Assembly (NCBI GenBank): GCA_014825775.1
Contig: MVAQ01000009.1
Span: 62,001 to 126,000 of the forward strand
Reading direction: 5' to 3'
Source of the DNA: Krasilnikovozyma curviuscula
Taxonomy: Eukaryota > Basidiomycota > Tremellomycetes > Cystofilobasidiales > Mrakiaceae
DNA length: 64,000 nt
The notes under the pieces are model-generated. The model did no database searches. It was not told the DNA's origin and saw only the letters and a program-made list of their open reading frames with translations. Positions 34,224 through 46,064 of this stretch are shown here, in pieces. Made by a program: the position numbers and the translations under genes. Numbering within the stretch: the stretch's first letter is position 1; each line of letters begins with the position of its first letter.

Positions 34224-37200
34224 TCATAGCTCCATCTCCTTCTTCGACTCTGGCATTATCATCGCTAAGGCTGTGCTCATTTTGTACCTCGAGGAAGGAG
34301 CAGATCCGTCGGTATCTGAGAAGTCCGTAATGACACTGCTCAACCCGCCCGCGAAGTCGTAAGATCCCAGAAGTGTCTTAATAAATTGAGCGTCTGCCAT
34401 TGAAGGTAGTAATCAGTTGACCGCTTTGGGTATCTAGTAGGAAATGAGATTGTTCTCACCTGAGTTAGATGAAATTAGATTCACAGCAACCAATCCTGCG
34501 CCGGTTCTAATCCTGGAAGAGGAATGATTCATAGCTGCCCTCACACCCTTCAAAATGTCAGAAAAGCTCATGACATCCTGAGGAATGATACTGGAAAGTG
34601 TTGTAGTGATGAAGACCGCCTGATCCGATGACAGAGTCAGCTCGTCTAGTCTGATAAGTGACTATGGAATTTAAGGCTTACTTGTTCAAGTACAGGAGAT
34701 GACACATCTTCCACCAAAAGACGAGACATAGAAGCGAGCACTTGACTTGAACCAAAGACGTCGATGATGGTTTGCGAATCAATATTGTTGTCTGTGTAGA
34801 GATTTCTCATGAACGTCAAAGCTTGTTCTGAGATGTCCTGGTTGTGATCTTGGATAAGCCTGAACACATAATCACATCAGACACTGAGAAACACACCTAA
34901 GCGTAATCAGGTAAGTAAAAAGAACTCACTTGTACATTGCTTCCCATCCAAGCTTTTCTGCCAGTTCCACCTTCACTTCTGGAGCACTCCGGTAAGCCAA
35001 GTTCTAGGAGGTAGGATGAAAGTATTAGAAGATTAGAATTCAGAGACTAGCTAGGGAGGAACCAACCTTGAGGCCCCAAATAGCACTAAGCCTGAACGTG
35101 TTGCTTGAGGCTGGGTTCGATGCGGAAATCTTGACCAAAACCTCGATGAGTCCGTCGTTAAGTAGTTCCTATCAATAGGAGTCAGAGAAAGGCTACAAAT
35201 ATGGTCTTGAGCAAGCTTAACTCACCTGTTTTAGAGGGCTGAACTCTAGTAGGAGATTGCAAATCGTTGCCAACGCTTCGGACCGAACTGGGATCTCTTC
35301 CTCTTCATCCTTCACAAGTTCGAACAGCTTAGGTGCCATTCCGCTTACATCAACCATGCTAGTTCTGAGAATATTGACACTTCTTGAGAGAGCTCTCGTA
35401 CATTGACATGCCGCTGTTCTTACTCCAGAGGATGGATGGGAGAGGGCGTTGAAAATGATCGGTAGGAACTCTTGGTCTGCCACCAATGCTTGTCGAGAAT
35501 CCTCCAACTGGAGGGAAAGTGACGCCAATGCTTTCAGCGCACCCTAAAGATGTGAGAAGAAAAAAGACTCAGAAAACTATAAAATTTGGCATAATCGTGG
35601 AAGACAGAAAGTGGTCACTGTGTACGCACCTCGAGAAGTCGACTTCTGCCCTCAACCTCAGAGCCCACAATGTACAGCTCCGCATTGGAAGCTACGATTT
35701 CTCCAGCTTCATCAACATCGACCTCCATGTTTTCCTTCTCAGCTTCGTCCTGAGCTATCACCTCCTTGACTATAGTTGTCAACTTTGTCAGACAGTCGCT
35801 GTCGAAACAAGCCTTCTGGAGCAAGTGATCATCAGCGACCAAATGTGCTGGAGGACATCCGACGAGTATCAGTAGTGAAGAGTAAAACAAGAAGAAACGC
35901 ATATATTACAGACCTAGTGAGAAGCAAGCTCGTATCTGGTATTCGCCCTGACTGTCCAACAGTCGACTGAGGGTGCTGAGCAAGTTGGCGATCGTCGGAC
36001 GAGGTTGCTTCTTTTTCAAAAGCATATGCGGTGATTTGGAGTAGAACGCTGCCAGACTATAGTTTGATTGAACTCGTTGGCGAAACGACGCTATGGTAAA
36101 GATCAACAACCGCTCAACTTACCAAGCTGCACCTGCCGCGACGATGGAAGGATCTGATTTGACGTCTATCAGCTTTTCGATGTCTCTGATAGCATCCAGC
36201 GATTGAGCTGCCGTTGAAATAATTGGGTCAGATTCGGGGTAAAGCTGCAAGGTGAAAAGGCGACAACTTACCATTTTCCGTGTAGGTCTTCTCAGTCTCG
36301 GAAAACGGTAACAGCCTCTCCAAGAACCAGAGAGCTGCAACTTGAACCTGTACATCTCCACCCCTTTTACCTTCTATTATGTCCACGCACGCTTTGATCA
36401 GAGCCTGAGACCTAGTTTGAGTTGCGGGGGGTTTCTGCTTTCCTTCCGATGCAGAGAGTGAGGATGATGGCGGAGCTGACAATGTGGTGAGGAGCGTAAG
36501 AAGCGGAATGAGAACTCTTGGGGGTGTTTGCTCTTTGAGTAAGATATTGAGGAGAGGTGTTATGAAAGCTGAATGCTGATAAAAGAAGGTGTGGAGAGAG
36601 TGATTAAGGTCGGCCCTCTATCAGTGTCAACAGAGCTCGTAGTAGTTACTTACGTCCCCAATCTCTCTCAGTTTTGCGTTTCTGAACTCCTTCTCGTCAA
36701 TGTCACCACCAGAGACTCCGTCCGCTGTAGTCCCAACGGCCTTTCCCCATCGACCAGCGTTCGCCGGAGGCTCCAGCAGCAGAGCAATGTTTCTGAGCGC
36801 TCTCAGTGCATTTTCCTGAGCTTTTATCGAAGACAGAAGTTGAGACGAAGGGCGTGATGTGGAAGTTGCTTGTTCGGTCTGGACAATGAACAGTAGTGAC
36901 GACAGAAGAGAGGGGTGGGAGAGGAGCGGATGCAGTGCTTCTTTGCCGACTGTCGAGACAGCAAGAAGACGGGGTTCAGAAGTATTTTGAGTAAGATGCT
37001 GGGAAAGAAAAGGTTACTGCAGAGATGTTGGCCAAGACGTACCTAGACACAACGACGAGACGATGATGCTGGCTTCGCAACGCACGTCCCTGGTGACGCT
37101 GTCCACGTTAGGAATCGGCTTCAAGGTCTCTACCAGACTATACGGACAGACAGATGATACAATTCAACTCCAGTCAGTCGTCCTCCCTCCACAGGCTGAA

Positions 37201-37358
37201 AAACGCAGAGAAAGGAAGAAAGGAAGAACGCACAATGATATCAGGTCGTCGTTGCGCAGGGCGGCCTTCTTCTCAAGGACGTTGCCCACCAGCTCATTCT
37301 TGATGCTCTTGAGCTTCGAGAGGAGCTGCTGCGGCGAGAGATCTGTCTTCTTTGTCAT
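34224..37358 (-). CDS. GID5: Armadillo-repeat protein, ARMC8 / Gid5 (Vid28) subunit of the GID/CTLH ubiquitin ligase
   Basis: Gid5 is the scaffold that docks the Gid4 substrate receptor in the GID E3 ligase that degrades gluconeogenic enzymes. The spliced protein starts MTKKTDLSPQQLLSKLKSIK at 37358 and consists of helical armadillo repeats. Clear pieces are LASLSLQLEDSRQALVADQE, HPSSGVRTAACQCTRALSRS, VRSEALATICNLLLEFSPLK and HNQDISEQALTFMRNLYTDN. These match ARMC8, especially the ...RSALVADQ.. and ...EQALNFLRNL.. repeats. About ten exons; the C-terminus is DPSAPSSRYKMSTALAMIM and ends at 34224. The 5' leader has a CT/GA dinucleotide run just upstream of the ATG. Confidence rests on the repeat motifs. 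Confidence 0.83.
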
Positions 37359-37364
37359 CTGAGA

Positions 37365-37392
<28 letters not shown>
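37365..37392 (-). repeat. CT/GA dinucleotide run in the GID5 leader
   Basis: Nearly perfect CT repeat (GA on the coding strand) directly upstream of the GID5 ATG, interrupted once by TTT. It is either a microsatellite or a purine-rich leader element. Confidence 0.8.
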
Positions 37393-37395
<3 letters not shown>

Positions 37396-37439
37396 GCAGA
37401 TTGGGTGTCGAGGCGCAGACTATTAGTCGAGATATCCAA

Positions 37440-39335
37440 TTAATTTTGTTATATTAAATACAAGATCGCCTAAAAAACTCATTCTTCAATCTATCTTCCT
37501 TATAATTATACCATTCAATTCTCTTCTCAACACCTATTTTCTATTTTTTATTTATTCTATCTAACTTGGAATGGGCCCGTACTTCACCTTACAGTGGCGA
37601 AGACCTCGCGCAGTGCAGTGGTGGTGTGCTGCTCTTCGGTCCCCAAAATTTCGCAAGCTTGCCGAACAAACCCCAGTGCGGTTTGGAAGCTCTAGCAGTC
37701 TTCTACGAACAAATGCCCGTCCCAGACCAATGGAGCGTACTCAGAAAGCCTATTCAAGACCTTGCGCCATGAAATTCGCAGCGCAACCAGCGTAGCTTAC
37801 GCCTCCAGACGAGAGGGCGCCAGTTTGAGATGGAACGAAACGCCTTGAAACACGCCGAGCAAGCTGTCCTGTCACCAGAAGAGGAGCTGCCTGCTTTTGG
37901 TACCTTTGGGTCGATGGCTGGTCGTGATGGTCGCTGTCGTACTGCGCTACCGACATTGTTGTAGCACTAGCTGGGGTAGCTTGCTCAACCTCACAGTCCC
38001 TGACCCACCGGTGCGTCAGGGGTGGTTTTGCTATTGGGAGCTAAGATCCACAAATATGAAACGCAAGGGTGCGACGGTAATTGGAAGGCTACCTACCGAA
38101 GGGGGTATGGCTGGTGACACGCATCGCTTCGAGATGGCTGGCAAGCAATAGACTGCTTCCCCTGGATCTTGCGGTGTATGTGTGTGCCTGTGCCAGGGCA
38201 CAAGAACGAGGCAAGTAGCGATGGAGTAAATAGGAGTAAATAAGTGTAAGTAGGTGCACATCACATCGGCATAGGCAGCGAGTGCGTGTGATGAGTCGCA
38301 TATGAAACCAAGATGTGTTCGTTGGTGAGACGGGTGATTCAGATGGGCGCTGTCCCCCTCGGCCGTCGATGTACCTCACACACCCACGAGTACCCCTTAA
38401 CTGGTTCGCAAGATTAGCTTAACTTAGCGTGTGATGACAACAACAACCAGCGCAGACAGACACTGTGATGCAATTAATTTTTTTTCATTCATTGGCTTGA
38501 GAAATTGACACCAACCCGTAATACATTTCCCTCACACTACAGTCAGCCAGATAAGCTCATATCAGTGTGTGCCTCACCTGGTGAATTCTCTTTTGGTAAC
38601 AAGGTGTTTCTTTCTTTTTAGGGAGAGTTCCACCGTCGACGCGAACAACGACCGTATTCTATTTGCGGAAAAAAAAAAAGCACTCTGTTAATTCTAAAGG
38701 CATTCATTCCAAATAGTTCTTTGTTTCAAACACACTGGGTGCAAGGGGTTGATCGAGAGCTCCGTAGCGTCGAGGTCGTCACCACGTAGTGAACCGATGA
38801 GAAGTCCGGCTTTGGCAAGTCTGGCCATGTCTCACCTCGGCGTGGTGGAGTGGCGAGCAGCTGCAAAACAACGAGCGAAGTCTCAGGTGGTTTCACTCTA
38901 TTCAGGCTGGCCGCTGGCCTCAGATCTGCGCAGCTTAAAACATAGTACTTGCAATTTTCTCTCCACGGCCCCATGCACCTCGCCTGCCTCATCAGGCAAT
39001 TCATCGCCCAGCGAGAGAGAGGGCCTGCGACGCAGAGACATCGTTTCGTCTCGGACAAGGTCGACTCACTCATAACTCCAGTCCCCGTTTGAATGTGTTA
39101 GATTCAGGCAACTGTGCAAAGGAAAAAAAATTAGGGCCTCGTTGTGTTTTGTGTTGGGTCAGGCTCTTTCATATATAAAGCAGACCCACCTCCCTTCCTC
39201 GCTCGCTCTACCCGTCCCCTTCCATTCATCTGCCCGCCGCCCGCCCCTTTCCATTCATTATCCATTCCCTTCCCTTCTCCCTTCCATTGGCATCCATCGT
39301 GACGCCTGCCCCTCCCTATCTAGCCCTTTCTCAGC
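37440..39335. other. Longest gene-free stretch (about 1.9 kb), upstream of the Zn2Cys6 gene
   Basis: No open frame here has a recognisable domain or convincing splice structure on either strand. The first part (37440-37560) is AT-rich and likely the GID5 promoter. From 37560 to 38200 the base composition is GC-richer, with short unspliced frames only. No tRNA or snRNA was identified. From 39200 the sequence is pyrimidine-rich (CCTTCC-type), consistent with the leader of the downstream regulator. It is probably an extended regulatory region, or contains a non-coding RNA. Confidence 0.45.
39171..39179 (+). promoter_or_regulatory. TATA box of the Zn2Cys6 gene
   Basis: ATATATAAA lies 165 bases upstream of the ATG at 39336 and is followed by a pyrimidine-rich stretch, as expected for a fungal TATA box and 5' leader. 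Confidence 0.55.
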
Positions 39336-40601
39336 ATGTCGTCCTTCAACGCTTACACTCCTTACACCCAGCTTGCCGTGCCAGTGGATGCCCGTGCTCC
39401 CACATCCCCAACCGGGTCGAACTCCTCTGGCAAGAGACAGAGGATCAACATGGCCTGTCTGTACTGTCGCATGAGGTGCGTGTCTGCCTATGTTGACATT
39501 TTACCCGGAGAAGGATCATTGAATTGACATCTGCTCTGTTTTCCCCTCCCTTTTTGCTTGTATTGTCGTTTTTTTATCTTCCAGACGTATCAAATGTACT
39601 GGTACTGCCCCATGCAACAACTGCACCCGACTTGGAAAGCACTGCGACTTCTCTCCAGTGCCGGCAGAAGTCAACCGCCAGACCAGAGAGCGCAAAGCTG
39701 CTTCCAAGGCTAAGAAGATGGCCAAGTCTTCACCATACCTCTCTGCCACCTCTCCTTCACCATCCTGTGCATCACACAACAGCGACTGGAGCCACTACGC
39801 CCACTCACTTGGATCGACTTCGCCATCACCTGAGTCGGTGTCTGAACTCCATCTTGGGGATCACTTGAGCGCGAGAGGATGGTCCACCGTCCCAAACAGT
39901 CCAGCCTTGTCAGACTCTGGCTTCAGTGACAGACCTTTCCCATCCGTCCTCACTGAGACTCCAATACATGCCGCCTTCGTAAGTTGGACTCTCATCTCTT
40001 TGGTTTATTTTGTTTGTTTCCTGATCGCTGACCCTGATTTTCTCTACAGGTTGCTAATAGCTACCGTGGTCCAGAAGAGCAATCTCTCTTCAATGCTACT
40101 ATGGAGATTCACACCAGTACTCCACCTCGATCCCCTTCACCACCAAGCCATAACGATCTCGCACCAGTCGGACTCCAGAGTCCTTTCGTCTACTCGTCTC
40201 CTTACACCCAATCCCGATCACCAGCTGGATGGCCATCCACACCCAACTCGGCTATGATGTCGTATCCAACCTCACCACCACCATCTGATGGAGGTGCTAC
40301 CCTCCCACCTCTCTACACCCTCACCGGTTCACCGGCTTTCGCAACCCCAGCGCAGAACGCGTACCAACCTTACTTCTACCTCCCACCTTCTCCAACTCTC
40401 ACTTCCAACATTGAGTTGAAAGGATCATCTATCTCGCCTGACTACGCATACACCAGTGCTGCTCCCAACGCTGGTCTCGGTGTCTCCTTCTCAAACTTCT
40501 CCATCTCGGTTGAGTCCTACGATGATACTCCAGCTTACAACCCTTACCCAACTCCAAACCACCAAGCCCCTATGGCTACTATTCCCGGTTGGGCTCACTA
40601 G
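39336..40601 (+). CDS. Small Zn(II)2Cys6 transcription factor
   Basis: Three exons: 39336-39475, 39585-39978, 40050-40601. The protein (about 360 residues) has the fungal binuclear cluster CLYCRMRRIKCTGTAPCNNC followed by TRLGKHCDF, i.e. C-x2-C-x6-C-x5-C-x2-C-x6-C, with an intron between the two Arg codons of RMRRIK. The cluster is preceded by a basic KRQRINMA. The rest is Ser/Pro/Tyr-rich low-complexity sequence, likely an activation region (HTSTPPRSPSPPSHND, AYNPYPTPNHQAP). No fungal-specific transcription-factor regulatory domain is seen, so this is a short member of the family. The long upstream region suggests complex regulation. The target pathway cannot be read from sequence. Confidence 0.9.
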
Positions 40602-40938
40602 TTCTCCATTCCTTCGACATGTTATCTCACCTTGGATTATACCCCGATCTGATTTTGTCTCGTCCCATCATACCACTTATTTGCTTCTGCAGTTTGAACT
40701 CTAATATACCAGAAAATTCGATATTCGTTGTTGATATGATCTTGTGCTTTCACCTCAAATATTCTTCCAAAAGTAAAAGCAAGAAATAGCGGCACTCTTA
40801 CAAAAGCGCAGAAAAGGAGCAGGAAAATCGTCGCGTCTCGCACGCAACGTATAGCACAGAAAATCAGCGAGTTGCTCCGACCAGCATCCAGAGCACGGAA
40901 TCGACACCAACTGTATTACAACGAGGTAGTCTCTCCAG
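40602..40938. other. Intergenic, no gene seen
   Basis: 3' region of the Zn2Cys6 gene and promoter of POL31. Only short unsupported frames are present. Confidence 0.4.
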
Positions 40939-42729
40939 ATGGCCAGCTCGTCTCGTACTGCAGCAACCTTCTCAACTCTCCCTGAAATCTCGAGCCAGTT
41001 CATCATACACGCAGAGAACAGGAAGTATGACCACCAGTATGCTAACATGTACTTCGTTCGGCTGACGAAGCTACGAGGCGCAGTTGAGAATCGAGCTCAC
41101 AAGAGGTGGAAGAATGCTCAGGGTAAAGCAACCACCGTTCAGAACTAAATACCGTGCAATTTGAGCTGACCACTTTCTTTTCGCGTTGCAGGTTCTCCAA
41201 CTTTTATCGATAGAGTCCTCAATATCAGTGCTGGAAAGATGTCATATGTTGTTGGAACACTTTACATGGATATGCCCCTGAAACCGAACGTCTTGAAGGA
41301 TATCAGTGAGGATGTGAGCTTTCCATTTCCAGCGTCGTGTTCTTGCTCCGATTTCTGATGGTGCACTATGGGATCGGTACAGCAATGGATCACTGCACCA
41401 CCACCAAGGGAGAAGTTCTTTTCGACAGACGATGATATTATGCTAGAAGACGAGAGCGGTAGAGTCAGGCTGGTCGGAGAACGATTAGCAAAATTCAGGC
41501 TGGTAACAGGTGAGTAATTTACCGGTATTGAGCTTCTTTTAGACCAGTGAAGCGAACGGTTCCTGATAATCTTTCGTCCAAAGGTATTATCATCGGTGTT
41601 CTTGGCTTCGAGACGTCCGCAGGAGATTTCGAAGTGATCGACGTGGTGTTTCCAGGTATTCCCCCGCGTCAGCCTAAAGTAATGGACGTAAAGGAAGACA
41701 AAGGTTCTTGGGTAGCGATTGTGTCTGGATTGGATGTTGGAAGCAGTGAGGATGATATCACAAATATGGCTAAGGAGCTGATGGCTGAGTGGGTTGTCGG
41801 AGAAGCTGGAGGATCAGATGTGAGACCGCGACCTCCTTCTCCTCATTCCTCTCACTGCAGTGTTACTCAAAGTGCGCTTTTTTCCTTCATTAGGATAAAG
41901 AACTTTCTACCGCAATATCGAGGTTGATTGTTGCTGGTAATTCATTATCACCACCGAGTCGAGAGGCAACCAACTTGAAAAAAGGAGCCAAAGTGTACGG
42001 CTACGACGCTTCTAGCTATTCGTCGAAGCCTCTTGAAGAATTGGATGACCTGCTCTCTGATTTCGCATCTTCAATACCGGTCCACCTGATACCAGGACCT
42101 CTAGACCCAGCCGGGGCAACTTTACCTCAGCAGCCGCTTCCAAGAGGAATGTTCGGTAAATCATCTGCTTGGAGTGAATTTAGAACTGAGAGCAATCCGT
42201 GCTGGTTAGAGATCGGTGGAAAGAAGATTCTGGCGACGGCAGGACAGACGTTAGATGACATACTGAAGTATGTGGATACGGATGACAGGCAGAAATTAGC
42301 GGAGGACACCCTTAAATGGAGGCACATGGCTCCAACAGCTCCTGATACCCTTTGTAAGTCAATTAAATTTTGATTCTGCCATGCGACCGGCACTGCTGTG
42401 GATGTAAACCTTTCATTAACATATCTGAATATGCGCTGACTGATTGATTGACTTAAGGGTGCCATCCGTTCGACGAGACCGATCCATTCATCCTTAATCA
42501 TGCTCCAGATATTTACATCATTGGAAATCAGCCCAGTTTCTCCACATCTTTGACCTCAGAGGACGACGATCATCCCACCAGAGTTATTCTAGTTCCAAGA
42601 TTCTCAGTCACTGGGGAGCTTGTCTTGGTCAACACAGCAACTCTGGAAACAAAGGTAGTCTCCTTTGAATCGCTAAAAAGCAATGCCAGCGCGGTGGAAG
42701 AGGATGCGAAGATGATAAATGGCAATTGA
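40939..42729 (+). CDS. POL31: DNA polymerase delta small (B) subunit Pol31/POLD2
   Basis: Pol31 links the catalytic Pol3 to Pol32 in DNA polymerase delta and also serves polymerase zeta. Seven exons (40939-41122, 41192-41313, 41393-41509, 41584-41819, 41894-42353, 42458-42729, with the last phase restored through a split Trp codon) join in frame. The OB-fold part includes QYANMYFVRLTKLRGAVENR, KMSYVVGTLYMDMPLKPNVL and EDESGRVRLVGER. The inactive calcineurin-like phosphoesterase part has SWVAIVSGLDVGSS, RLIVAGNSLS, DLLSDFASSIPVHLIPGPLD, CWLEIGGKKILATAGQTLDD, WRHMAPTAPDTLWCHPF and PDIYIIGNQPSF. This order is that of POLD2. Two introns (acceptors 41582-41583 and 42456-42457) end in AAG. Confidence 0.94.
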
Positions 42730-43004
42730 ATAAGCGGGAGTGTTGAGCTGTGCTTTCGAGGTGATATCTGTATACCTACCAGTTTGGACTTTCAAACAAT
42801 GCTGTTCTGTAGTGGCCTAAGCAAGAGGAAAACTTTTGATGACCGATTTCCCATGTTTTTGTTTTTGTCGGCTGGTAGTCGTCATGGCTGCCGAGCGACT
42901 TTTTCGAGAGCTTTCTATCTTCAATCGTTGTCTTTTATAAAGCAACCCAGTAGCCGTTGGTCTCTAAAACAAGAAACACCCTACAAACCAAACTTTTCAA
43001 GCAG

Positions 43005-44416
43005 ATGGCTGCTCCAATCTTCAGGCTTCCATTGGTTGCAGGCGGAGTACCTGTGGCTTCATCATCCAAAGCCGTTCCACATCTCTTCCAAGCATTCAAA
43101 CCTCGATCCATATCAACCCGTCCAGCTCTATCAGCTCCTCCTTCTTACAATATCCACATAAGGCAATATGCCAGACAGTCGTCTGCGTCCCAGCGGCTGA
43201 TGAGTGCTCCTCCACGAACTTTCGCTGAGCAAGGCGGATGGAGCAAGGTCGCTGTCACGGCTGGAGTTGTAGCAGTTGGAGTTGTTGGTCTTAATGGTAC
43301 GTTAGGAGAAGAGTTCATCTCGCTTTTCGTTGTGTGTAAGAATGAAAAGCTGACTTGCCGTTGTTCCCGGGTGTGCATTCTTTGACCCAGTTCTATTCAA
43401 CCGTGAAACCAAAGATAGCTTCTCTCTCCGAGAACAGAACCTCCTACATTCAACCTTCATGTACACAGGTCTTGGGCTTGGTGAGCTTGCTCCTGCTCCT
43501 TGTTTTTCGTATTCGCTGCTGACCCATTACTGTTGTCACAGCTGTCACTGCTACTTCAGCTTACATGATGCACAAGAGAGGTGTTTCCACCGCTTTGATG
43601 AAGGCGAATCCTTGGCTAGTTGCTGGCGGTGGATTGGTTGCGTCGATCGGCACGATGATGTGGACTCTGAATACCAACCCTCAAAACACTGGAATGAAGC
43701 ATACCGCCTTCCTGGCTTTCAACTTGGCCCAGAGTGTCACTCTTGCCCCTCTTTACTTCTTTGCACCAGGTATTCTTGCTCGGTAGGTGAATTGTTACCT
43801 TCTGGCGCATGGCCTGCCACTGACTCGCATTGATGCATACAGCGCTGGTTTCTACACTATCGGGATCGTTGGAAGTTTGGCTTTCGTCGGTGCTACTGCT
43901 AAAGAAGACAAGTACCTCTACCTGGGCGCTCCATTGCTGGCAGGTCTCACGGTCGTCTGTCTTTCCTCCCTCGCGCCTTTGGTTCTTCCAGTCACCGCTG
44001 TGAGGACCCTTGCTATCACTGAGAGCTTGGCTCTGTATGGTGGTCTTGCTGTATTCTCTGGTATGATCCTTTACGATACTCAAAAGTGAGTTTCATTCTC
44101 TTCCTTTTACTGCCACTCGAAGCACGAAACACTCATTACTCCCATGTCAATTCAACTGCTGTTTTTCGCATTGACAGAGTCCTTGCTCACGCTCGAATGG
44201 GACATGAAGACCCAATTGCGGAATCAATTTCTCTTGAACTTGGTAAGTGATTTCCGTCAATTTCGATTGCCGGAATTCCTGAGCACACGGGGCGGAATGT
44301 GGTCTGTCGCAATGATGTTAACCGATTTGTTTTCCTTGTTTCCAGACTCAATCAACATTTTTATCAGAATGGTGCAGATTCTGGCAATGAGTCAGGGTGG
44401 AAGTAGACGAAAGTAA
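43005..44416 (+). CDS. Mitochondrial Bax-inhibitor-1 family membrane protein (GHITM-like)
   Basis: Seven exons: 43005-43296, 43391-43480, 43542-43782, 43843-44085, 44178-44242, 44346-44416, joined in phase. The N-terminus is an Arg/Ser-rich mitochondrial presequence (MAAPIFRLPLVAGGVP, FQAFKPRSISTRPALS). Seven or so hydrophobic segments follow, including WSKVAVTAGVVAVGVVGLN, FMYTGLGLAVTATSAYM, NPWLVAGGGLVASIGTMMW, HTAFLAFNLAQSVTLAPLYF, AGFYTIGIVGSLAFVGAT, YLGAPLLAGLTVVCLSSLA and SLALYGGLAVFSGMILYDTQ. The last, with a DTQ ending, is the BI-1 family hallmark, and AESISLELDSINIFIRMVQI ends the protein. Relatives (GHITM) sit in the inner membrane and affect cristae and ion handling. Function here is inferred from the family. 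Confidence 0.87.
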
Positions 44417-44687
44417 AGTCGGAAAGGAGAGGCATGGAGAGTACGCGATGGAAATGATGTAGATAAGACCTGACGAAAATGTCATCCCTATTCCGGTGTT
44501 GTCCCACTTGCAAGACTTATGCCTCGTGCTTGATCTACCCAAGGGAAGAGCGAACTCTTGAGAAATACAAAGTTCACCTCAGTTGCCACTCTCGAACTGC
44601 TGGAGCTTCGTTCGCGCAGACGCTGCCTGAGCCTGACTGCGACCCACTCCTATCCAACCTCGTATCAAATATCCATATTCAGGCACC

Positions 44688-46064
44688 ATGACTGAAACCC
44701 TGTCATCGTCGGGCTTCGAGTGAGCACCTATTTTCTTTGGACGCTCCTTAATGGACGATGTGAAGATGCGTTGGAACTCTCGCTGACTGCCCTGCATTGG
44801 TACCACAGCTTCTCCCTCTCTTCTCGAAATAACTTCCTTACCAACAGAGGCCAGACGCTACCCAAAGCAACATCGACAGGTACGACAATTGTAGGATGTA
44901 TGTACGGTAGCGTGGCAGACGGAACTGCTGGTGTCGTTCTGGGAGCTGATACTCGAGCGACGGAGGGTCCCATTGTTGGTGAGTTTTTTTAAGGATTGGG
45001 AAATAGCACGGTTACTGCAGAGTATCATGTAAACTTCTTCTTACCTCTCATTTTTCTGCCATCAGCTGACAAGAACTGTGAAAAGGTGCGTTCATGTTTG
45101 GGGTCAAGGAAAATGTCCTGTCGCTGTGATCTGACCTCTTTCTGCCCATACCAACACCCTTTAAACAATAAATCTCTGTTCTTACTATAGATCCACTTTA
45201 TTTCCCAATCCATTCGGTGCTGTGGTGCTGGTACAGCAGCAGATACTGAGTTCACCACCGCCCTCATCTCCTCCAACATCGAACTGCATGCTTTAGCCAC
45301 TGGTAGACCACCGAGAGTCGTCACTGCGATGACAATGCTGAAACAGATGCTGTACCGGTAAGCTTCCATTATAGATCTCTGTCCAACCTCTGCAAACTAA
45401 CACGAGCTCTTTCCTCCTGCATCTAGTTACCAAGGACAGATTGGAGCTGCTCTCGTTCTTGGAGGATATGACGCTACTGGCCCTCACCTGTTTACCGTTG
45501 CTCCTCATGGGTCTACAGACAAGCTTCCTTATGTCACCATGGGTTCTGGTAGTCTGGCTGCGATGGCGGTGTTCGAAAGTCAATGGAGACAGGGTTTAAC
45601 GGTAAGTTGCTTTTGGACTTCTGGCGGAGAACTCCTCGACATGACAAATCTCAACACTTACAACTTTTCACTACTGATCCTGTCTCAGCAACAAGAGGCG
45701 ATTACAATGGTCGCAGCTGCTATCTCTGCTGGTATCTTCAACGATCTGGGATCTGGTTCCAACGTCGATGTCTGTGTCATCGAGAAGGATAAGACTACCA
45801 TGCTGAGAGGTTATGAGCTTCCTGTTCGTCGCTTTCGTCTTGTGTTCAATCCTAGCAGACCACTCACTGATTCTTGTCGTTGTTAATGTGCAGAATGAGA
45901 GAGGAGCGAAGGATATGTCTTATAAGTTCCCACGTGGTACCACCGCCTGGATTAAAGACAAGGGAAGTGTGAAGAAGTTTGTTGTGAAGGAGGAGGTCAA
46001 GCCGCACGGCACCGTTCCTCTAGAAACTGGTACTGCGGCTGAAGCGATGGACACTTCGGCTTAG
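44688..46064 (+). CDS. PUP1: 20S proteasome subunit beta2 (Pup1/PSMB7), trypsin-like activity
   Basis: Eight exons: 44688-44719, 44809-44978, 45066-45085, 45191-45357, 45427-45601, 45689-45823, 45894-46064. The propeptide reads [20 protein letters not shown] and [10 protein letters not shown], ending before the catalytic N-terminal threonine of [14 protein letters not shown]. Core strands follow: [80 protein letters not shown] and [20 protein letters not shown], then the long beta2-specific C-terminal extension used to embrace beta3. The lysine of DKNCEKIHFI belongs to the catalytic set. One donor is GTTCGT rather than GTAAGT. This is a clear assignment. Confidence 0.96.

Noticed and set aside
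37571..37795. 74-codon unspliced frame from an ATG at 37571
   Set aside because: No domain, no introns and no visible regulatory signals; typical of chance frames in this GC-richer block.
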